From contig SKPT01000669.1 in the NCBI GenBank assembly GCA_007119405.1, positions 1-6,883 of the forward strand: a stretch of DNA of 6,883 bases, written 5' to 3'. Positions 5,801 through 6,883 of this stretch are shown here, piece by piece (the stretch's first letter is position 1; every line of letters starts with the position of its first letter). The notes beneath the pieces were generated by a model. The model had not been told where the DNA came from. It searched no databases and saw only the letters and a list, made by a program, of their open reading frames with translations. Position numbers and translations under genes: made by a program. The stretch is from Phycisphaeraceae bacterium. Its GTDB lineage: Bacteria; Planctomycetota; Phycisphaerae; Phycisphaerales; Phycisphaeraceae.

Positions 5801-6582
5801 CCCTTCTGCGGCCCGTGCACGAGGCGGTTGACGCCCAATCGCCTGGCCTCGGCCTTGACCGCGTCAAAGCGCTCGTGCAGCGCCTGCTCGCGACGCCAGG
5901 AGCGCGGCGGCAGCAGGACCGTCTCGTTGAGGTTCGGCTCAATGTCCCGCTCGTAGCTCAGCACCCGCTTCTGATGCTCGTTGAGCTCGGGGTAGTGGTT
6001 CTCGTGCGTGGTGACCGTCCCGCCGCCGTCGGCCGTGGTCACCGTCATGGAGTAGCCGATGTAGATCTGCCCGGCGCGCCCGATGCGGAAGGCGAGCTCG
6101 ACCCAGTCCTTGACCTCCTGCGGGCAGCCGGGCTCGAGCATGGGCATGCGCACGTGCTCGGCGAGGAAGCGCGAGTCGGCGGGCACCTGCGTCGAGTCGG
6201 ACCACGGGTCGTCGCCGACGACGATCAGCGCCCCGGAGCCGTTGCGCGTCCCGGCGAGCACGCCCAGGGCCAGGGCGTCGGCCGCGACGTGCAGCCCCAC
6301 GCTCTTGAAGCAGGTGATGGCGCGCCCGCCGACCATCTGCGCCCCGTTGACCATCGCCACGGACAGGGCCTCGTTGGTCGCCATCTTGGCGACGATGCCC
6401 TTGTCGCGCAGCAGCGGGCCGAGGCTTTCGAGCGTGTCGAAGAACCCGGCCACGGGCGAGCCGGGGTAGCCGGTGTAGAGGTGGACTCCCCCGGCCGTCT
6501 CGAGCCCGCCCTTGATCACGAGCTCCGTGCCGTTGTAGATCGCCTGTCCCGAGCTCTGGGTGAACCGTGGGTCTATCTTCAT
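2842..6582 (-). CDS. Indolepyruvate:ferredoxin oxidoreductase, fused IorA-IorB with DUF6537
   Basis: A single 1246-residue chain expected to oxidise aryl-pyruvates (indolepyruvate, phenylpyruvate and related transamination products) with CoA to aryl-acetyl-CoA and CO2, passing electrons to ferredoxin in the cytoplasm. Order of parts: pyrimidine-binding POR domain about 15-230, with TNEALSVAMVNGA and the presumed TPP-activating E71; transketolase-C-like domain about 262-380; TPP/Mg-binding domain about 418-610, with CPGCPHR 419-425, GDTGCY 459-464 and GDG 505-507 through DN at 533-534; ferredoxin-like segment 648-694 with cysteines 648, 651, 654, 660, 681, 687 and 693; IorB/gamma domain about 733-930, starting at GVGGMG 739-744 with DKKGLAIRNGGVFSQ; and a DUF6537-type tail about 945-1215 typical of fused enzymes. 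About 30 residues (roughly 788-817) look inserted in the gamma domain and are partly encoded by a heptamer repeat. The start at ATG 6582 is supported by AGAAG and an upstream promoter. A related 2-oxoacid specificity is possible. Confidence 0.92.
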   Translation of the reverse strand: MKIDPRFTQSSGQAIYNGTELVIKGGLETAGGVHLYTGYPGSPVAGFFDTLESLGPLLRDKGIVAKMATNEALSVAMVNGAQMVGGRAITCFKSVGLHVAADALALGVLAGTRNGSGALIVVGDDPWSDSTQVPADSRFLAEHVRMPMLEPGCPQEVKDWVELAFRIGRAGQIYIGYSMTVTTADGGGTVTTHENHYPELNEHQKRVLSYERDIEPNLNETVLLPPRSWRREQALHERFDAVKAEARRLGVNRLVHGPQKGETVPLGLIASGVGYAYLAHALEELGLTGRLPILKLGMCYPVDEKLVTDFARQCEQIVVVEERRSFVERQVLEIIDPLRQTGELTTRVYGKRSPHGLPAIPETRGLNPSLLIERLVPLIRREASLPAELVNGRMSAELARLQATARYDVRIASRTPTFCPGCPHRDSSSVLLELRKDLLDPEYMLREHKRKPVDLVAHGDTGCYTMLMFEPTTPLMHNYSGMGLGGATGAGVDPFIENKQLVFMGDGTFYHSGQVAITQSIYNAQDITYIILDNKTTAMTGHQGHSGIELDLTGKEMNPLEIERIVQGMVPGHRKRDVRIVRIDPADRNRYRKLLERTLLADGVKIIIADKECGITSQRRIKRQERAEAREKGYLPKKTYMNVATEVCEFCLECTNQTGCPGLKINDTDYGPKIQTDFSWCVNDGACQRIHACPSFEEVTILRKGPERMGDVHVALDDLPPPRAPIHAGQETWRCYLAGVGGMGIGTATGILVLAGHEMGYEVQFLDKKGLAIRNGGVFSQLVYTPGQRTDASGQSSNGLLSENPKSEIRNPKSTTPLIPYGKADLLIGVDILEAVRGIDPQHPYRIASPQHTTAVVNTAKTPTILTLMGREDFRIDDLEKMVRDHTIAEHYTSFNVGDLCERVLDTKLYANIMMIGIAFQKGYLPLRQEAIEKAIRTITRDQADRNIRAFHIGRKIAVRPDLFVVEPARQYESARKCLRRKLNTLRLWYTGRRGEALARQFRVLMRKTFRATRGLRVEDELMRDVIIRAYDCVIWGGIDYARRYCDRVVDTFHKDDARDGYAITRAVVWNLAKVMLIKDEIYTAAMLTSPEKYKRDKRRFNVNPERGDRILYKHHNRPEFEVLGRTIRFEWKSRDWQLRLMAGCGFLRRMLPGWHRRERDFRDWYEQLVEQFEFHGPRDYQRWLAILSTPEPVTGFREVRYPKMDAARAKAEQLLDTDPESYDPEGEAKARETGVVQLPVLTGVG
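4141..4175. repeat. Heptanucleotide tandem repeat inside the oxidoreductase gene
   Basis: Five head-to-tail 7-bp units on the + strand: GGATTTG, three GGATTTC, then GGATTTT. On the coding (minus) strand they read as GAAATCC units and encode residues about 803-814 (ENPKSEIRNPKS). The unit is not a multiple of three, so gain or loss of one copy would shift the frame within the gamma domain. The tract is AT-rich in a gene of about 75% GC. It falls where I would expect a short loop between the QLVY strand and PYGKADLLIG, so it looks like an inserted simple repeat. Confidence 0.9.
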
Positions 6583-6590
6583 GGCCGATG

Positions 6591-6595
6591 CTTCT
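6591..6595 (-). promoter_or_regulatory. Ribosome binding site of the oxidoreductase gene
   Basis: On the minus strand AGAAG stands 8 bases before ATG 6582. It is a modest Shine-Dalgarno match, but it is well spaced, and I saw no better-supported alternative start nearby. Confidence 0.45.
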
Positions 6596-6683
6596 GGCTT
6601 GGGGGCGGGAGGCGGGCGCTGGCTGACGGGGGCGGCGCGGACTGGCCGCCCGGCCGAGAACCCCCTCCCCGTGAGTTGCCGCC

Positions 6684-6713
6684 ATTATACGGGCGGGCAC
6701 CGCCGCCCGGCAA
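6684..6713 (-). promoter_or_regulatory. Sigma-70-type promoter for the oxidoreductase gene
   Basis: Minus-strand TATAAT (complement of 6684-6689) is a perfect -10 hexamer in strongly GC-rich DNA, where it is very unlikely by chance. Upstream, TTGCCG (6713 to 6708) matches 4 of 6 bases of the -35 consensus with an 18-base spacer. Transcription would start near 6677, leaving a leader of about 95 bases before ATG 6582. I see no clear operator. Confidence 0.7.
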
Positions 6714-6733
6714 AGACTTTCCAATCACCCCCC

Positions 6734-6759
6734 GCCACTCACCCCGGCCACTCACCCCG
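6734..6759. repeat. 13-bp perfect tandem duplication
   Basis: GCCACTCACCCCG occurs twice in direct contact (6734-6746 and 6747-6759), within a longer C-rich stretch holding looser relatives (AATCACCCCC before it, CCGCCACCC after it). It lies 20-45 bases upstream of the -35 of the oxidoreductase promoter, so an activator-binding role is possible. Replication slippage in a simple C-rich tract explains it equally well. Confidence 0.55.
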
Positions 6760-6883
6760 CCACGCGCCCGCCACCCAACCCGCCCCATTGCCCGCCGGGA
6801 ACCGTCCGATGACGCGCCCTTGGCCAGGCATGCTCGGGCAAGCGCCCGCTCGCCGTGCTACGATCGCCGAGGCGAACGCGTTC

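Larger units (their letters stand above)
6583..6883. other. Noncoding upstream region of the oxidoreductase gene
   Basis: No gene is supported in these 301 bases; open frames crossing them read as low-complexity Pro/Arg/Gly and lack family signatures. The part near the gene holds a roughly 95-base leader with a GC hairpin (GGGCGGC 6630-6636 with GCCGCCC 6645-6651), followed by the minus-strand promoter and a C-rich stretch with a 13-bp tandem repeat. Near the right edge TGCTACGAT (6856-6864) resembles an extended -10 on the + strand, but it has no matching -35. A divergent gene may begin beyond the window. Confidence 0.5.

Noticed and set aside
6579..6788. 69-codon minus-strand frame over the oxidoreductase promoter
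   Set aside because: Gly/Arg/Pro/Ser low complexity, and it would be translated across the promoter and leader; no support.
6798..6864. + strand promoter near the right edge (GGAACC as an ECF-like -35, or TGCTACGAT as an extended -10)
   Set aside because: GGAACC has no ECF-type -10 at the expected distance and TGCTACGAT has no -35 at 16-18 bp; the gene it would serve lies outside the window.

Overview
The window is GC-rich bacterial DNA, about 70-75% GC in most rows I counted by hand. It shows signal-peptide secretion, Shine-Dalgarno sites and sigma-70-like promoter elements. The GC content, the GC-rich hairpin repeats in the intergenic DNA and the GGATTTC-type heptamer repeat inside a gene are what I would expect of an environmental bacterium, possibly a planctomycete of the Phycisphaerae type. 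No phylogenetic marker supports that placement, so it is a guess.

Layout from left to right: (1) the last ~54 codons of a recX-like recombination regulator on the + strand; (2) a + strand gene for a secreted clan-A (GH39/GH5-like) glycoside hydrolase, 453 aa; (3) a 262-bp convergent spacer packed with at least five GC-rich inverted repeats; (4) a - strand gene of clearly lower GC for a membrane-anchored Mrr-type restriction endonuclease, about 289 aa; (5) a 78-bp spacer; (6) a 3.7-kb - strand gene for a fused indolepyruvate:ferredoxin oxidoreductase (IorA-ferredoxin-IorB-DUF6537, 1246 aa) with a perfect TATAAT promoter; (7) an upstream noncoding region running to the window end.

The genes do not form one pathway. 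recX and the hydrolase are co-directional but 103 bp apart. The oxidoreductase is a complete one-polypeptide enzyme that needs only TPP, CoA and an external ferredoxin. The Mrr-like gene looks like a single-gene cargo placed in the 3' intergenic space between the hydrolase and the oxidoreductase: it has low GC, lies between 8-bp direct repeats and next to hairpin repeats, and has no methylase or transposase beside it.

The most interesting items are: the in-frame heptanucleotide repeat (five 7-bp units) that inserts a Ser/Asn/Pro/Lys-rich loop into the gamma domain of the oxidoreductase and could in principle switch its frame; the membrane-tethered Mrr nuclease cassette and its boundaries; and the cluster of hairpins between the convergent genes. 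I did not find a CRISPR array, an RNA gene or a recognisable new multi-gene system.
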